NCBI RefSeq assembly: GCF_033115175.1
Contig: NC_084850.1
Coordinates: 110,715,939 to 110,779,938 of the forward strand
Source: Lepus europaeus
Lineage: Eukaryota; Chordata; Mammalia; Lagomorpha; Leporidae
DNA length: 64,000 nt
Reading direction: 5' to 3'
Shown: piece after piece, positions 12,722 to 28,200 of the stretch
Position numbering within the stretch: the stretch's first letter is position 1
Layout of the letters: every line of letters starts with the position of its first letter
Notes under the pieces: model-generated
What the model was told of the DNA's origin: nothing
What the model saw: the letters and a program-made list of their open reading frames with translations, nothing else
Databases searched by the model: none
Translations under genes and position numbers: made by a program

Positions 12722-15700
12722 CATACACACATACATATACTAGTAGTAATAAGAGAATTATGATTATGGCTTTCCACTTAGCTGATAGTTTTTTAATTGT
12801 TAAAACATCTAGAGGGCGTAAGATATTTGTTGCCCCTCTTAGTCATCTCTCTAAATCTTTATTTTATACAATTACTCTTTTTTTAAGATTTATTTATTTA
12901 TTTTGACCTGCAGAGTTAGGGAGAGAGAGAGAGACAGAGAGAAAGGTCTTCCTTCTGTTGGTTCACCCCCCAAATGGCTACTATGGCTGGCACGCTGCAC
13001 CGATCTGAAGCCAGGAGCCAGGTGCTTCCTCCTGGTCTCCCATGCAGATGCAGGGCCCAAGGACCTGGGCCATCCTCCACTGCACTCCTGGGCCACAGCA
13101 GAGAGCTGGACTGGAAGAGGAGCAACCGGGACAGAATCAGCACCCCAACCGGGGCTAGAACCTGGTGTGCCGGCGCCGCAGACGGAGGATTAGCCAAGTG
13201 AGCCGCGGCGCCAGCCTCATTTATTTATTTGTAAGGCAAAATTACAGAGAGGCAGAGGCAGAGAGAGAGAAAGAGAGAGAAAGGGAGGGAGGGAGAGGTT
13301 TTCCATCTAGTGGTTCAGTCCCCAAATGGCCACAGCAGCTAGAGCTGTGCCAATCCGAAGCCAGAAACCAGGAGCTTCTTCTGGGTCTCCCACATAGGTA
13401 CAGGGGCCCAAGGACTTGGGCCATCTTCTGCTTTCCCAGGCCATAGCAGAGAGCTGGATTGGAAGTGGAGCAGCCAGGACTTGAATCTGTGTCTGTATGA
13501 GATGCCGACTCTGCAGGCGTTGGCTTTATCCACTATGCCACAGCTCTAGCCCCTACAGTACTCTGTTGGACCACAAACTCAGGTTATGAGTTGTTAATTG
13601 ACCCATCCCAGTGCCTCCCATTAACCAATGGATTTGTCAGTATTGTTCACCACTGTATCACTGGTGACTTAAACAAATTAATAATGAATAGTGTAGAGGG
13701 AGTAGGTGAATAAATAGTCAAATTCCTTGGAGGGGTAATACCATCTACCAAATTTTTGGTAACTTTGGGGCTTTTGGGGGTTGGTGCATTCTATAATTTA
13801 TTTATGAAACAAACAAACAAACAAACAAAAAACAGGAGGAAAAACACAAATGGAAAAATAAAACCAGGGCCGGTGCTGTGGCACAGTGGATTAAAGCCGC
13901 GGCCTACAGCACCAGCATCCCATATGGGCACTGGTTTAAGTCCCAGCTGCTCCACTTCTGATCCAGCTCTCTGCTGTGGCCTGGGAAAGCAGTAGAAGAT
14001 GGCCCAAGTCCTTGGGCCCCTGCACCCATGTGGAGACATGGAAAAAGCTCCTGGCTCCTGGCTTTGGATCAGCTCAGCTCTGCTCTGGCTGTGTGGCCAT
14101 TTGGGGAGTGAACCAGCACATGGAAGATCTTTTTCTTTCTCTCTCTCTCTACTTCTCTCTGTAACTGTCTTTCAAATAAATAAAATAAATCTATAAATAA
14201 ATAAATAAATCTATAAAGAAAGAAAGAAAACCAATCAATAAAACACAAATTGCAAATAAATATATTTGTATTTTAAGAAAGGTGCCAGATTCAATTTTAT
14301 TAATAAACTCTGCTTTAGCTGTTAGGGTATAAGTTAGAATTGTTCTTCTCACCCAACAAGTGGTACATTGAGCTTTTGTTTTGGTTTTTATGACTTTCAT
14401 AAAAAGGAATTTCATTGAGATGTAATTCACATACCTTGAAATTCAGCCATTTAAAGTATGCAATTGAAAGGGTTTTTTAAATAAAATATATGTGCAGCCT
14501 TGTATATACAGTGAACTTTTACTAACCATATTGGTGGAGACTCAGTTTTCATGCTAGCTATTGTTTAATGGCAATCATTTGAAGAAGTTTTTTACAGATC
14601 TTGGACATAACTCTAACATAGGGGCTTTTACTTAATATATATTTTATGAGAGATGAAGATATTATATGGAAAAGGACATTTGTTATCTTTTGGAGATCCA
14701 AAAGAACAAGTTTTTGTAATAAAAATACAGAACATGTTACTGAGATAGTTAATGTTTAAAGCTTCCTGCAGACTTTTAAACTTAGTAGTATGTTTGGTCA
14801 TGTTCATGTTCTAAATTTAAGTTCATGTTCTAAATTATATACAATATTTGATTTTTAAACATTAGAAGAAAAGCATATGAAATTTTCAGATATTTCCCCT
14901 GCTTTCTGTCTTTTCATCTTATTTCTTATTTCATCTGATTTCTTAATGGTTGGGTCTGAGCAGCATTTCAGCCATAAGAGTGAATTAGGCACAGCACAAC
15001 AGAGGTTATAAGTAAATCAGTTGGGGTTATGGGAATAGGATAGGGATGTATGGATTAATCTTCAGAGATTGGAGAATAGACACCTAGCAGGGTGCCTAAG
15101 TAAAGTCAGAATCCTGGGGGAGGTAGATATCAGAGCCAGTTAGATAGTTTGAGGAATCCAGATTTCATAAAAACTAATGGGCTTGAATGAAGTAAAAGTG
15201 GATGATTTCTTTGTTCATGATATGTGATTTTTATATATAAATAAGAAAATGAACTCAGAACATTTTATATGAATTAAAAGTTTATCTTCCCCATTTAAAG
15301 AAGATTCTACTGATAGCTACATGGAAATATAATTTCTAATCCTTTATGGGTACATATATGACCTTAAAAAATTGGCACTGTGAGAAATGATTCAGTGGCT
15401 TACTATGCAAAATTCATTTTAAGTGATGTTTTTTATAATACCAACTTGATTAGAATATAATACTAGCTACCAGATGTATAGTTTTACCATCTGGGGCTGA
15501 TGTTGTGATGCAGTGGGTTAAGCTATCACCTATGACACCAGCATCCCATATGAGCATTGGTTTGAGTCCTGGCTGCTCCACTTCTGATCTAGCTCCCTGC
15601 TAATGTACCTGGGAAAGCAGCAGATGATGGCCCAAGTACTTGGGCTCCTGCCACCCACATGGGAGACCTGGATGGAGTTACAGGCTCCTGGTTTTGTCCT

Positions 15701-16076
15701 GACCCAGCCCTGGTAGTTGTGACCATTTGGGGAGTGAACCGAACCAGCGGATGGAAGATATTTGTCTGTATCTCCCTCTCTCTCTATAGCTCTTCCTTTC
15801 AGTAATTTTTGAAATATTTATTGGGGCTGGCACTGTGGCACAGTGGGTTAATGCCCTGGCCTGAAGCGCCGGCATCCCATATGGGCACTGGTTCAAGACC
15901 CGGCTGCTCCACTTCCAATCCAGCTCTCTGCTATGGCCTGGGAAAGCAGAAGATGGCCCAAGTCCTTGGGCCCATGCACCTGCATGGGAGACCTGGAAAA
16001 AGCTCCTGGCTCCTGGCTTCGGATTGGCTCAGCTCTGGCCATTGTGGCCAATGAGGAGTGAACCATTGGATGGAAG

Positions 16077-16120
<44 letters not shown>

Positions 16121-19100
16121 TTCTCCTCTGTGTAACTCTGCCTTTCAAATAAATAAATCTTTTTTAAAAGAAAAGGCAGGCTGACGCCATGGCTCAATAG
16201 GCTAATCCTCCGCCTGCAGCGCCGGCACACCGGGTTCTAGTCCCGGTCGGGGCGCCAGATTCTGTCCCGGTTGCTCCTCTTCCAGTCCAGCTCTCTGCTG
16301 TGGCCCGGGAGTGCAGTGGAGGATGGCCCAGGTCCTTGGGCCCTGCATCTGCATGGGAGACCAGGAGGAAGCACCTGGCTCCTGGCTTTGGATCGGCGTG
16401 GTGTGCCGGCCGCAGCGCGCCGGCTGCAGTGGCCATTGTGGGGGTGAACCAACGGAAAAAGGAAGACCTTTCTCTCTGTCTCTCTCTCTCACTGTCCACT
16501 CTGCCTGTCAAAAAAAAAAAAAGAAAAGGCAGGGAGAGAGAGATCTTCTATATGCTGGTTTACTCACCAAATAGGCACAACGGCTGGAGCTGTACTGATC
16601 TGAAGCCAGGAGATTGGAGCTTCTTCAGGGTCTCCCACACAGGTGCAGGGGCCCAAGCACTTGGACCATCTTCTACTGCTTTCCCAGGCCGTAGCAGAGA
16701 GCTGGATCGGAAATGGAGCAGCCGGGTCTCGAACAGACGCCCATATGGGATGCTGGCACTGCAGGTGGCGGCTTTACCTGCTATGCCACAGTGCTGACCC
16801 CTCAATAAATAATTTTTTTAAAAGAAAGTTTTTCCATCAACAAAGGATTTTCAAGTAAAAAAGTTTTCATTTAATATCAGAACTCAAGAGAGGTGGTGTT
16901 ATCTCTGATTTCATTTGTGGTAGCAGGTTTAGGATATGACTTTAACAAAATTTATGCTGCACCTTAGTTGCAGAAACAATTTGAAACCCCACCTTCTGAC
17001 TCTAAAGGCCCAAATGCTTCTTCTTGGCTCATGGTTTCTCTACGTGCTCACAAGGAGGAGGAGGAGGAGGGTGTGGAAGCAACTAATGACTGGCACTCCC
17101 TGTATGTTTCAAGTAGTTTTGAATGCATTAATTCATTTATTCTTGTGAATCAGCAACTTCATAACATAGGTACTTGTATTCCCATTTTATAGACACAACA
17201 ATTAACTTGCTCAGTATGACTGAGTGAATGGCACAACCCAGATGCACACAGGGCTGTCTGGTTCTGGGGCTCATGCTTTTAACTACCATGCTATACCAAT
17301 AACTATAAGAGATATAGCCCACTATTGGTAATATAAGAAATTTGATATTAGAGTCTTAGGTGACATCAAACAAGAGAAAAGATTATTTCTTGCTAGAGGC
17401 ATCAGAACATATTTCAGAGAAAGGATGGTTTTTAAAATTAACTACTAAACTTGGAAAGTACTTTTAGAGGTGGAGGTGAGACAAAGAGAAAGCTGGCAGA
17501 GACAAAACCAAATGCGGCTGGCGCCACGGCTCACTAGGCTAATCCTCTGCCTGTGGCGCCGGCACCCCGGGTTCTAGTCCCGGTTGGGACGCCAGATTCT
17601 GTCCTGGTTATTCCTCTTCTAGTCCAGCTCTCTGCTGTGGCCTGGGAGTGCAGTGGAGGATGGCCCAAGTCCTTGGGCCCTGCACCCGCATGGGAGACCA
17701 GGAGGAAGCACCTGGCTCCTGGTTTCGGATTGGCGCAGCACACCAGCCGCAACGCGGCCGCCGTAGCAGCCACTTGGGGGGTGAACCAACGAAAAAAGGA
17801 AGACCTTTCTCTCTCACTGTCTAACTCTGCCTGTCAAAAACAAACAAACAAAAAACCAAATGCATTTATGGCGGCAGAAAAGTAAATCGTGTATTTGAAG
17901 ATTATTGCATAGTTGAGCTTGTCTAGACGTGAGGACAAGTTTCCTACCTAGCAGTCATTGATCTTAAAGGAAACTGAACCCCAGGAATAATATGCTACAT
18001 TTTGTAAGTGCATTTTTTAAAAAATTAGAAGTATCAGGTTTAGACCCTTTATTTTGGAAGATATATCTGTTATTGTTTAGATATCTGAGACTAAAGCTGG
18101 GAAATCCATTTGGAAAACTTGGTTCAGGAGAAAATTCATGTAAGGTGGGAGGGGCAGTAGGAATTGTAAGAGGTGGGGGAGATTTACCAGGCCTTAGTAA
18201 CTAATTTTATATGAAAGGCAAGAGGCATGAGAAAAGAGGGAAGGTTGCTAACGTACTGAGCACTTTTCCTGAGACAGTTTTTGCTAAATACTTCATAGAA
18301 AACTATGGTGCAGCAAAATTTTCTGTGCAGGTAAATCTAGAAAATCACTATAGCTGCGTTTGCAGTATTTGATGAAGTTTTAAGTGTTGCACACCATCTT
18401 TGCTGAATGTCCCAACACTTTCCTAAGTGTTGCTAGAATGACTCACAAGCTTCAATAGCAGATTATACTCATGAATAAGCTTTATTATAGCAAAGCCAGA
18501 AAGAACAAAATAAAAATATGAAAAATATGCATCATAGATAAAGTCCATAGAGGTCTAGTATAGGCTTCCTTGCAGATCTCTTCTTCTTCCTGCCATATAG
18601 GAACTATAGGGACATGTATGGAATATCTCTGATTAGGGAAGCCTATGCTAGTCTTGGGGGCTGAGGCTATTTTTTTATGGTGAGCTGGAGGGAAGGGGGA
18701 CAGGTCATATAGGCTTTTTCTGCTAGCTGAAACTGGGACCATCAATAACAAACCTGAGAACCTAATCTGGCATAGTTCATTGCTCCAGGTATATGTAACA
18801 AAATTATCAGACACTAACAATGAATCCTCTAAGGGCCAACTTCGCAGAGTTTGGCCGAGGGTCTATCATGGTTCTCTTGGAGATATTCCAAGAATAAGGC
18901 AAGCAAACCCACTAGGTTACCTCTTTCCTTACACCAATGTTTGTATGTTCTGTCATTTGTTAGATTACTTTATGTATTTATAAAAATGTAAAATATGATA
19001 ATATATTTTATTAAATTTCTGCTTTCTAGAACTCAGTTTCATAGAAATGAATAAGAAAGTGTCTACTTTCAGGGATCTTAAAGTCATAGTGTAATGAGAA

Positions 19101-22100
19101 CAAATCAATGGTGTTAGTATAGACAAGACAGTGATTAAATGTCAGGACCTCCTTGGTAAGAGACTCTTTCTGGAGGAAGAATATCTAACTAAGTCAAATC
19201 TGCTATATTAAGATTTATTCAACATATTTACTCTAGTTACTAGTTTTTTTTAAAATTTTTTTATTTGACAGAGAGAGAGGACAGAGAGAAAGGTCTTCCT
19301 TCCATTGGTTCACTCCCCAAATGGCCGCTACGGCGGGCGCTGTGCCGATCCGAAAGCCAGGAGCCAGGTGCTTCTTCCTGATCTCCCACATGGGTGCAAG
19401 CACTTGGGTTTCCCAAGCACTTGGGCCATCCTCCACTGCCCTCCCGAGCCACAGCAGAGAGCTGGACTGGAAGAGGAGCAACCAGGATTAGAACCCGGTG
19501 CCCATATGGGATGCTGGTGCCACAGGCAGAGGATTAACCAAGTGAGCCACGGTGCCAGCCCAAGTTACTAGTTTTTTAAAACAAGTTTTATAAAAAGTAA
19601 TTATTCATTCACTTATTTAACAATTTATTTAAGCAATTTGATAATTGCTTATACTAGATACTGTTGGGTTTTTGGATATCAGTGAATATGACAAAACATG
19701 TTTTTATGGGGTGTTAATATTTAGTTGTTTTGCTTTGTTATAAGTAAATAGAGGGGGAGCTGGTGCTGTGGTGTAGCGGGTAAAGCCACCGCTTGCAGTG
19801 CCGGCATCCCATATGGGCACCAGTTCGAGACCCAGCTGCTCCGCTTCTCATCCAGCTCTCTGCTATGGCCTGGGAAAGCAGTAGAAGATGGCCCAAGTCC
19901 TTAGGCCCTTGCACCCACATGGTTCCTGGCTCCTGGCTTTGGATCAGTGCAGCTCTGACCATTGCTGCCATCTGGAGAATGAACTAGCAGATGGAAGACC
20001 TCTCCCCCCCCCCCCCCTTTCTCTCTCTGCCTTTCCTTCTCTCTGTGTAACTCTGACTTTCAAATAAATATAAATCTTAAAAAAATAAGTAAATAGAGGA
20101 GGAGTAGGCATTTAGCTTTCCAGCTGACACTGGTTAAGATGTGTGCCAACCATAGTGAAGTACCTGGTTTCAATACCCTGCTCTGTCTCCTGACTGCAGC
20201 ATCCTGCTAATGTACACCCTGGGAGGCAGCGGTAATGGGCCAAGTATTTGGGTCTCTGCCACCTATGTGACAGACTTGGATTGAATTCCCAGTTTCCAGC
20301 TTTGTCCCAGCCCAGCCCCAACCGTGGCAAACATTTGGAGGAGTGAAACAGTGGATGGGAGCTTGCTGTCTGTCTCCCTCACCCTTGCCCTCACTCTCGC
20401 CCTTGCCCTCGCCCTCCTTCCCCTAATGAAAAAGAGATTGAAAAGTAAGTAGAGGATGCAAGATAGCCTTTGCTATGTTTTGTGAAAGAGCTAAAATGAT
20501 TTTGTTTGTTTAATAGTAGATAGTCTTAAAATTTTCATGAAGATTATTAGATTAAAATAATAAAAGAGAACCAAAAAAATCTAATTTTATTTCCTTGTAT
20601 ACAGTAAAAATATCTCTAGAAAGAAAGGTAAAATTTATTAAGTTGTCATTACCTAAATTTTTTATTGAACATGAGAATGTGTACCAAAAAGATAAGTTCT
20701 TGTTCATATTTATGTCATCATTGATAACAGTACTTTTCCTTCCTTAGTGGACGGTGAACTGTACACATTTGGAGAATGTGAGAATGGGAAGTTAGGTCTC
20801 CCTGAGGAGCTGCTGATCAATCACAAAACTCCCCAGCTGGTGACTGGAATTCCTGAGAAGGTGATCCAGGTGGCTTGTGGTGGAGGACACACTGTGGTTC
20901 TCACGGGTATGTGTAGAGCCTATTACTCTGTTCCCTGATTTCTGTGGTGGCTAATGACATCCTTAAATTTTTTAAAATTTTTTATTTTTTTAAGATTATT
21001 TTTAAGATTTATGTTTATTTATTTGAAAAGCAGAGTGTGGAGAGACAAAGACAGAGAAATCTTGCATCTGCTGTTTCACTCCCTAATGGCCACAACAGCC
21101 AGGGCTAGGCCAGGCTGAAGCCAGAAGCCTGGAACTCTATCCAGGCCTCCCATATGGATGGCAGGGCCCTCAGTACTTGAGCTGTCTGCTGCTGCTTTCC
21201 CAGGCACATTAGCAGGGAGCTGGAGTGGAAACAGGGCAGCTGGGACTTTGAACTGGTGCTCTGATATGGGATGCTGGTGTCACAGGCAGTGACTTAACCC
21301 GTTTCACCACAATGGTGGCTGGCCCTGCTAATGACATTTTTAATGGCCTTTTTATTGTGATAAGAACATTTAACATAAGGTCTACCCTCTTAATGGATTT
21401 TTAAGTGTGTGGTATACTATTGTTATATGCTGTTTATATGGGCACAATGTTTTACATCAGGTCTCTAAAACTTGTCCTATATGAGAGAAACTTTATTCTT
21501 GTTGTACAGCAACGCTCTCTCCCTCACAACTTCACCCCTGACGACCACCATTTTATTCTTAGCTTCTGTGAGTTTGACACTTTTAGATAATTTATGTGAG
21601 TTGGCCTTGCATCTTTTTCATCCCTATAGTTAGTACATATTTCTGGCCTATGGAAACATTTTTTTAAGAAGGAAAAAAAATTGATTGTTGAATTGTTTTT
21701 GCTAACATGATTGACATTTCCATGATTTTAATATCTTTAATGGCAGCAAATAACATGGTGTCTAGTTCATTTTTAAGGACAAATAATTGTCTTCCTCATG
21801 TTTATGTATTCCATTATGTATTACTTATCTGTTCCTTGACTTCCCATTCTAGTCCCAGTCATGCTTACTGAATTTTGGTTTCCTAGAATTAAAATTTCCA
21901 AATGGAACCTTTTCCAAGTTAGAAATAATTTTTTTCAAAGTCTCCGTTCTAAATTTGGAAACAATTGTGAGTTATGATGTTTTGAAATCATTGTTGACAA
22001 AATGAATTTTCATATAATTTCAAAAAGATTTATTCTAGAAATTAATCTTCATAAATTAAAAATTCATACTATAGGCAGGATGAAATTTATTTTTTATGTG

Positions 22101-25100
22101 CCAGATATTTTCTCTAGTTTATGGAAATATTGTAGAAATAGGTTACTATTCTATATATTCTAATAGGTGATTCAAAGTTATTCTGAATGATTCAAATATT
22201 GATTGTTTAATAATGTCATTCAACAATACATTGTAAATTATTTTCACATAAAGTGAGCAATAAGGGGCACAATGGTTAACTTCAATTACAAAAATCATGG
22301 CATGGGTCTTATTTTACCTTTTATACATAACCAGAAAAGAAATTGTTATAAATAAGCAACTAGTATGATAGAAGATGCTTAAGTTTGGGGACTACTTGAA
22401 ATGTTCCTATAACTACCACCTATACTCAAAAAGCATCAATTGTCATTAATTTAATTCCTTTTACTACCTCAAATGAATTATAATTGTGTGCCTTTTCATT
22501 TTTCTGTTCAGTGAAAAATTTATATCTCACTATTAAATATTCTTAATACAGGTATTTTTTCAGTGACACTTAACTTCCATTATAAAAGGTTGAATGTACA
22601 GTTTTTCTAGATATGGTGGTGACAGTGTCCACTTCCATGTAATCTTTTTCTTGTATTTGGCCCTTTCCTTTCAGAGACAATTGTGTATACATTTGGACTC
22701 GGGCAGTTTGGTCAGCTGGGTCTTGGCACTTTTATTTTTGAAACTTCAGAACCCAAAGCCATCGAATATATTAAAGATCACAAAATAAGTTCTATTTCCT
22801 GTGGAGAAAATCACACAGCTTTGATAACAGGTATGGATTAGAATTTATTTTATGTATTTGTGGAACTGGGTACATTTTGTAACAAAATCATAACATATGG
22901 GATGAATGTATCTAAGTCAAGGAATTAATTACCAAGAAAAATGGAATTCCTTGTAAACATTCCAAAGTATAAACTTGTAAATGCCTTTTATTGTTTTAAT
23001 TAAGTTTTTTAGATTCATTTTTATTTATTTGAAAGGCACAGAGAGAGAGAGAGAGGTAGAAACAGATCTTCCATCAGCTGGCTCATTCTCTAAATGGCTT
23101 CAACTGCTAGGCTGGACCAGATCGAAGCTAGGAGCCAGGAGCTTCTTCCAGGTCTCCCACATGGGTGCAGGGGACCAAGCACTTGGGCCATTTTCCACTG
23201 CTTTCCCAGGCACATTAACAGGGAGTGGGGTCAGAAGTGGAGCCGCCAGAACTGAAACTGGCACCCAAAAGGGATGTCGACATTGCAGGGGCAGCTTTAC
23301 CTGCTATGCCACTACACCGGCCCCTTTAATTCAACTTAAAATAAGTGTTAATGGTCCAAAGATTTAGAACTTCAAAATAGGCCATGTTTTCAGAATTAAA
23401 GCCATAATACTATATTTTGAGAGAAATCTGGAATCCTTTTGAAATTGTAACAGTTTGAAGGCTCTTAACTCTACTGAGGCCATAGGGGACAATCCCACAA
23501 GAAAGAATTTATTTTAAAACATTGTTCATGTTCAATTTGACAGCGACATTCAAGATGAGTAAATTATGATGCTTTTGCCACCAGGAGATGTTTTCAAAAA
23601 TGACTCCTCCTTTCTGTTTCCAGAATGAGACAGAGAAAGGCGCTTCAAAGACCTTCTCTCTGTGGATACCTTCTCTCTGTAGCTTCTGTATTCATGGAGA
23701 TGTTTCTTTGGACCTACTTCTCAGCTTCAGAAACTGGTGCTGCTAATAATGTAGGACTTTATGGAGAGTCTGTCCTAAAGTGATCCAGTCATGCTCATCT
23801 CATGCCTGTCACCCCTTTGGCTTCAGGCATATTGGCTGTCTTTCAGCTTCTTAACTGAACCATGTTTTCTCTTGATTGAGAGCCCTTTTGTGTATGCCCT
23901 TCTGTGTACTGCTAACTCTCTATAGAACATTCTTTGCTCTCATCTTCTTGCAGCTGAATCTTACCCACCCTTTAGGTTTCAGTTTGAAAGCCTTCCTTAA
24001 TCCCAGACTGAAGGAACATTTCCCTCATCTGTGTCCATGTGGGCACCCATTACTTCTGCTCCTGTGGCACTTACCCCAACTGAGATGGAAAGTATAAAAG
24101 AAGGGCTTGAAACGAGAAATGAAGGTTCAGAATAGCTTCTATGGCAGTGGTAAAAAAGGGTTGACTGGAGAGAAGTAATGAGGTTACTCATCATCATTGT
24201 GAGACCAGCCATGGACAGTATTAGTATGGGGACTAATCAGCATGGTTAGTTTATGACCTTTTCTTTGCGGGTGTTTCATAGCTCAGCAGCTGAATTAATA
24301 AAAAGACATTTATCTAAGCCAGTAGTTCTCTACCAGTGGCAATTTTGTCCTCTTAAGAGACACATGCCATATCTAGAGACATTTATAATTATCACAACTG
24401 CAGAGAGGGGTTATTCTACTGGCACATAGTGAGTAGAGGTCAGGGATGCTGCTAAAAATTCTACAATGCAAATGATAGAGCACACAGCCAGAAGTTATAT
24501 GACCCCAAATGTGAGCAGTGCCAAGGTTGAGAAATGAATCTGTCAAAGATCTGAGAAAAGGTTCTGATGCTGTGGTGCTGTGGGTTAAGCTGCTCTCTGC
24601 AGCACCTAGGTATCCCATATGGATGCCAGATCGAGTCTTGGCTGCTCCACTTTCTTTCTTTGTGTGTGTGTGTGTGTGTTTAAAGATTTATTTATTTATT
24701 TGATAGGCAGAGTTACAGAGAGGCAGAGGCAGAGGCAGAGAGAGAGAGAGAAGTCTTCCATCTGCTGGTTTACGTCCCAAATGGCCACCACAGCCAGAGA
24801 TGGGCTGATCCGAAGCCAGGAGCCAGGAGCTTCTTCTGGATCTCCCATGTGGGCACAGGGGCCCAAGGACTTGGACCATCTTCCACTGCTTTCCTAGGCC
24901 GTAGCAGAGAGCTAGATCGTAAGAGGAGCAGCCGAGACTCGAACTGGCACCCACATGGGATGCTGGCACCACTGGCGGCACCTTTACCTGCTATGCCACA
25001 GCACTGGCCCTGCTCCACTTTGAATCCAGCTCCCTGATAACTTGACTGGGAAAACAGTGGAAGATGACTCAAGTGCTTGGGTCCCTGCACCCTTGTGGAA

Positions 25101-25187
25101 GACCAAATGTAGCTCCTGGCTCCTGGCTTTGGCCTGGCGCAATCCTGGCTGTTGTGGCCATTTGGGGAGTGAATGAGCAGATTAAAG

Positions 25188-25234
<47 letters not shown>

Positions 25235-28200
25235 CTCCCTCTCTCTCTGCCTTTCAAATAAGTGAAATAAATCTTAGAAAAAACCTTAGAAAGCAAGAAA
25301 CTATATGCATTAGGATTTCAGGGATCAGAATATAAGTATCTCCTTTGCCTTGATAATATGGTGTGTACCACAAAATCTCATAATGTATTGCTGCTGCTCC
25401 ATATAGTACTTTGCACAATAGGGCTTCAATTTCACAGACCACCAAGGATTAGTTATTTTTTGTCAGAGTGCTATTGTATAATATATGCAGAACCACAGAG
25501 CCCGTAGAGAATGTGGAAAGATCAGTGGATCATTAGTAAATTCAGTGCAGAATTTGAGGGGAAAATCATAATTGTGGTGTAACATATATTGTATACAAGG
25601 AAATCCATGCAAGTAACACTTTTATAATTCTCTTCATTTTTTGCATTTTAGAACTAGGCCGTATGTATACTTTTGGAGATGGCCGATATGGAAAATTAGG
25701 ACTTGGACTAGACAATTTTACTAATCAATTTGTCCCTACTTTGTGCTGTGATTTTTTGAGATTTATGATTCAGTTGGTAAGGGGATTGCATTTCCTTGTT
25801 TATATATTTTCATGTTGCTTTATTCGTCTTTTACTATTTCATAGAAAATAAGTATTTTTATGTTTGTATGAAAGAATGTCATGGATATATCTAATAAATA
25901 TACTAAAAATCCAGACGTCAAACATTTTACTACTTAAAAATATGTCCCTTTCCTAACTTTCTTCCTTAACCCATTATACCCCATCATCCTATCTATATGG
26001 CACCTTTAAAGACCAAATTTGAACAGTACTTACCACTTATGGTAACTTTGAAATAAATACTTTATCACTGAAATATTCAAATAATTGAAAACTTGGGACT
26101 TAATGGGTTCAACACCTTTCTGTCCAAATTTTGATTAATCTGTTTTGTTCTCCTATGTCTCTTTAAAGCCTGGACTATACTTTGCCTATACCCTTGGTAT
26201 CTTGTGTATTACCCAACAGACCTTCCTTACTTGCTGTAGTTTTCAGTAAATACTTGTGGAGTTAAATGTTACTTGGTTAAATCCTACACATGAGAAAAAT
26301 CTGACAATACAGTTTTGAGAATATATTTCATTGGCTCAATGTTTGGATAAGAATATATGATTTCAGTGTTACATCACCATTGGGCATCATGTATCTATTG
26401 TTTTTAATAACTTTTGCCAGTTAAGAATGATAGATTTGTGAAAATTGTTTACTTGGGAATGGTAATTTCACTTAAACTTTGTTATTCAAAGATTCATTGT
26501 CTCTTAATATAAAACACAACCATTTAATGAAAGCCTGTTATGCACAAGATGCTGGACTAAGTATTAGGAATTTGAAGTAGTCCGTGATTAAAAAATGATG
26601 AAGTTAGGCTGGCGCCACGGCTCACTAGGCTAATCCTCCGCCTTGTGGCGCCGGCACACCGGGTTCTAGTCCCGGTCGGGGCACCGATCCTGTCCCGGTT
26701 GCCCCTCTTCCAGGCCAGCTCTCTGCTATGGCCCGGGAGTGCAGTGGAGAATGGCCCAAGTGCTTGGGCCCTGCACCCCATGGGAGACCAGGAGAAGCAC
26801 CTGGCTCCTGCCATCGGATCAGCGCAGTGTGCCGGCCGCAGCGCGCTACCGCGGCGGCCATTGGAGGGTGAACCAACAGCAAAAGGAAGACCTTTCTCTC
26901 TGTCTCTCTCTCACTGTCCACTCTGCCTGTCAAAAAAAAAATGATGAAGTCATCATTCATTTATTTATGGGGACAATAATTTTTAAGAAGATATATGCAA
27001 AGATACATACAAATTTTAAATTTGAAAAGTTATTAGGTCAGGTGCTAGAATTGGTGTATTGAAAATACTGTGTTATATTTTTGTTTATCATTTTCTTGAA
27101 AACCATTCTCCAAAATTCTTTGTTGATTTCATTTTTCATTGTTCATTATTGTGCATGCTTATAGTTTCCTCTAAGGACTCTAAAGCTTTGAACTTATAAA
27201 GCATTCATGTCAAGAAAAAGGCTTAGAGACATAGTTGTCGAAGAGACTGATTTATTTTTGGGTCATTTTTTTCTTGGTGGGATTTCTCTGAGTAATTTTT
27301 TAAATGTATAATGTTGCTTCCAAATTAAAAAAGCATGTTCTAACTTGTAAGGAGAAATGTAATATATCAAGTATTTTTTGGTCTATATTAAATTAAAAAT
27401 AAAATGGTATATTAAACTTATTCTAATTTTCAATCATAGTAAAGACTCTGTGTGTGTGTGTAGAGAGAGTGTGGAGGTTGGGGGAAAGGACAGGAGGGAC
27501 AGCAAGTCAGTCAATCTAGGAAGTCTACCATTAAATAAATGTCTTGTGGCTGATAACTAAAACTATTTTTGTGTTTGAGGAAAGTCTTGATTACCCTTGC
27601 TGTGGGTTTGTGTTGCAGGTTGCTTGTGGTGGATGCCACATGGTCATTTTTGCTACTCCGCGACCTGGTTCGGCAAATGAATTTGTGTCAGATGAACCAA
27701 ATTATTCTTACTTTCCTTTATCATCTTCTCTACCTGTCAGAGATTGGATCTCAAGTAGTGTACTACATAGGAACTTATCAGCACGTGTGCGTCGAAGAGA
27801 GCGGGTACATTTGTGGCCTATTCTATATAATACTATTGTCTACCACTGTAAAGAAAACTTGAAGAAAATTCTGTTTTGCTTTTAAATCAACGAAGAGTAT
27901 TTTCAGACAAAATTGCTAATAAAATATTTAGAATTGAGGGCTTTTAAACTTTAATGTGAATTCAGGGTTAAGCTGTTAAAGACACAAATTAGCAAATTCA
28001 AATGATCTTGAAAAACATTTGCTTGTAGACAACAGTACTATAACAAAATGTCCTTTATAGACCATTCTTATCAACTCAGACTGAATGCTGAATTGTCTTT
28101 TCAATTATATGTGAGTTAACTTCTTTAACTTGTTATATCCTAAGAACACTTAACATAAGATCTGCCATGTAACATATTTTTACATGTGCAGTACAGTATT

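Larger units (their letters stand above)
11168..20747 (+). other. RPGR intron 6
   Basis: A repeat-dense 9.6-kb intron with 14 CSINE copies, a MIR and a (CT)n(TA)n microsatellite. Longer pieces without a recognised element are 12307-12660, 14530-15490, 17870-19245 and 20445-20747. The piece at 18340-18960 has a possible old LTR-like texture that I could not confirm. Confidence 0.7.
20907..22674 (+). other. RPGR intron 7
   Basis: One reversed CSINE and an old L1 3' fragment. From about 21870 to 22674 I recognise nothing. Confidence 0.75.
22831..25651 (+). other. RPGR intron 8
   Basis: CSINEs at 23004 and 24559-25280 (nested pair), an L2-like fragment and a MER5A-like DNA transposon. 23325-23870 and 25290-25650 hold nothing recognised. 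Confidence 0.75.

Noticed and set aside
27544..27885. Exon 10 read as a longer single exon (113-codon frame)
   Set aside because: Homology and phase fix 27619-27804; the frame extends into intron on both sides by chance.
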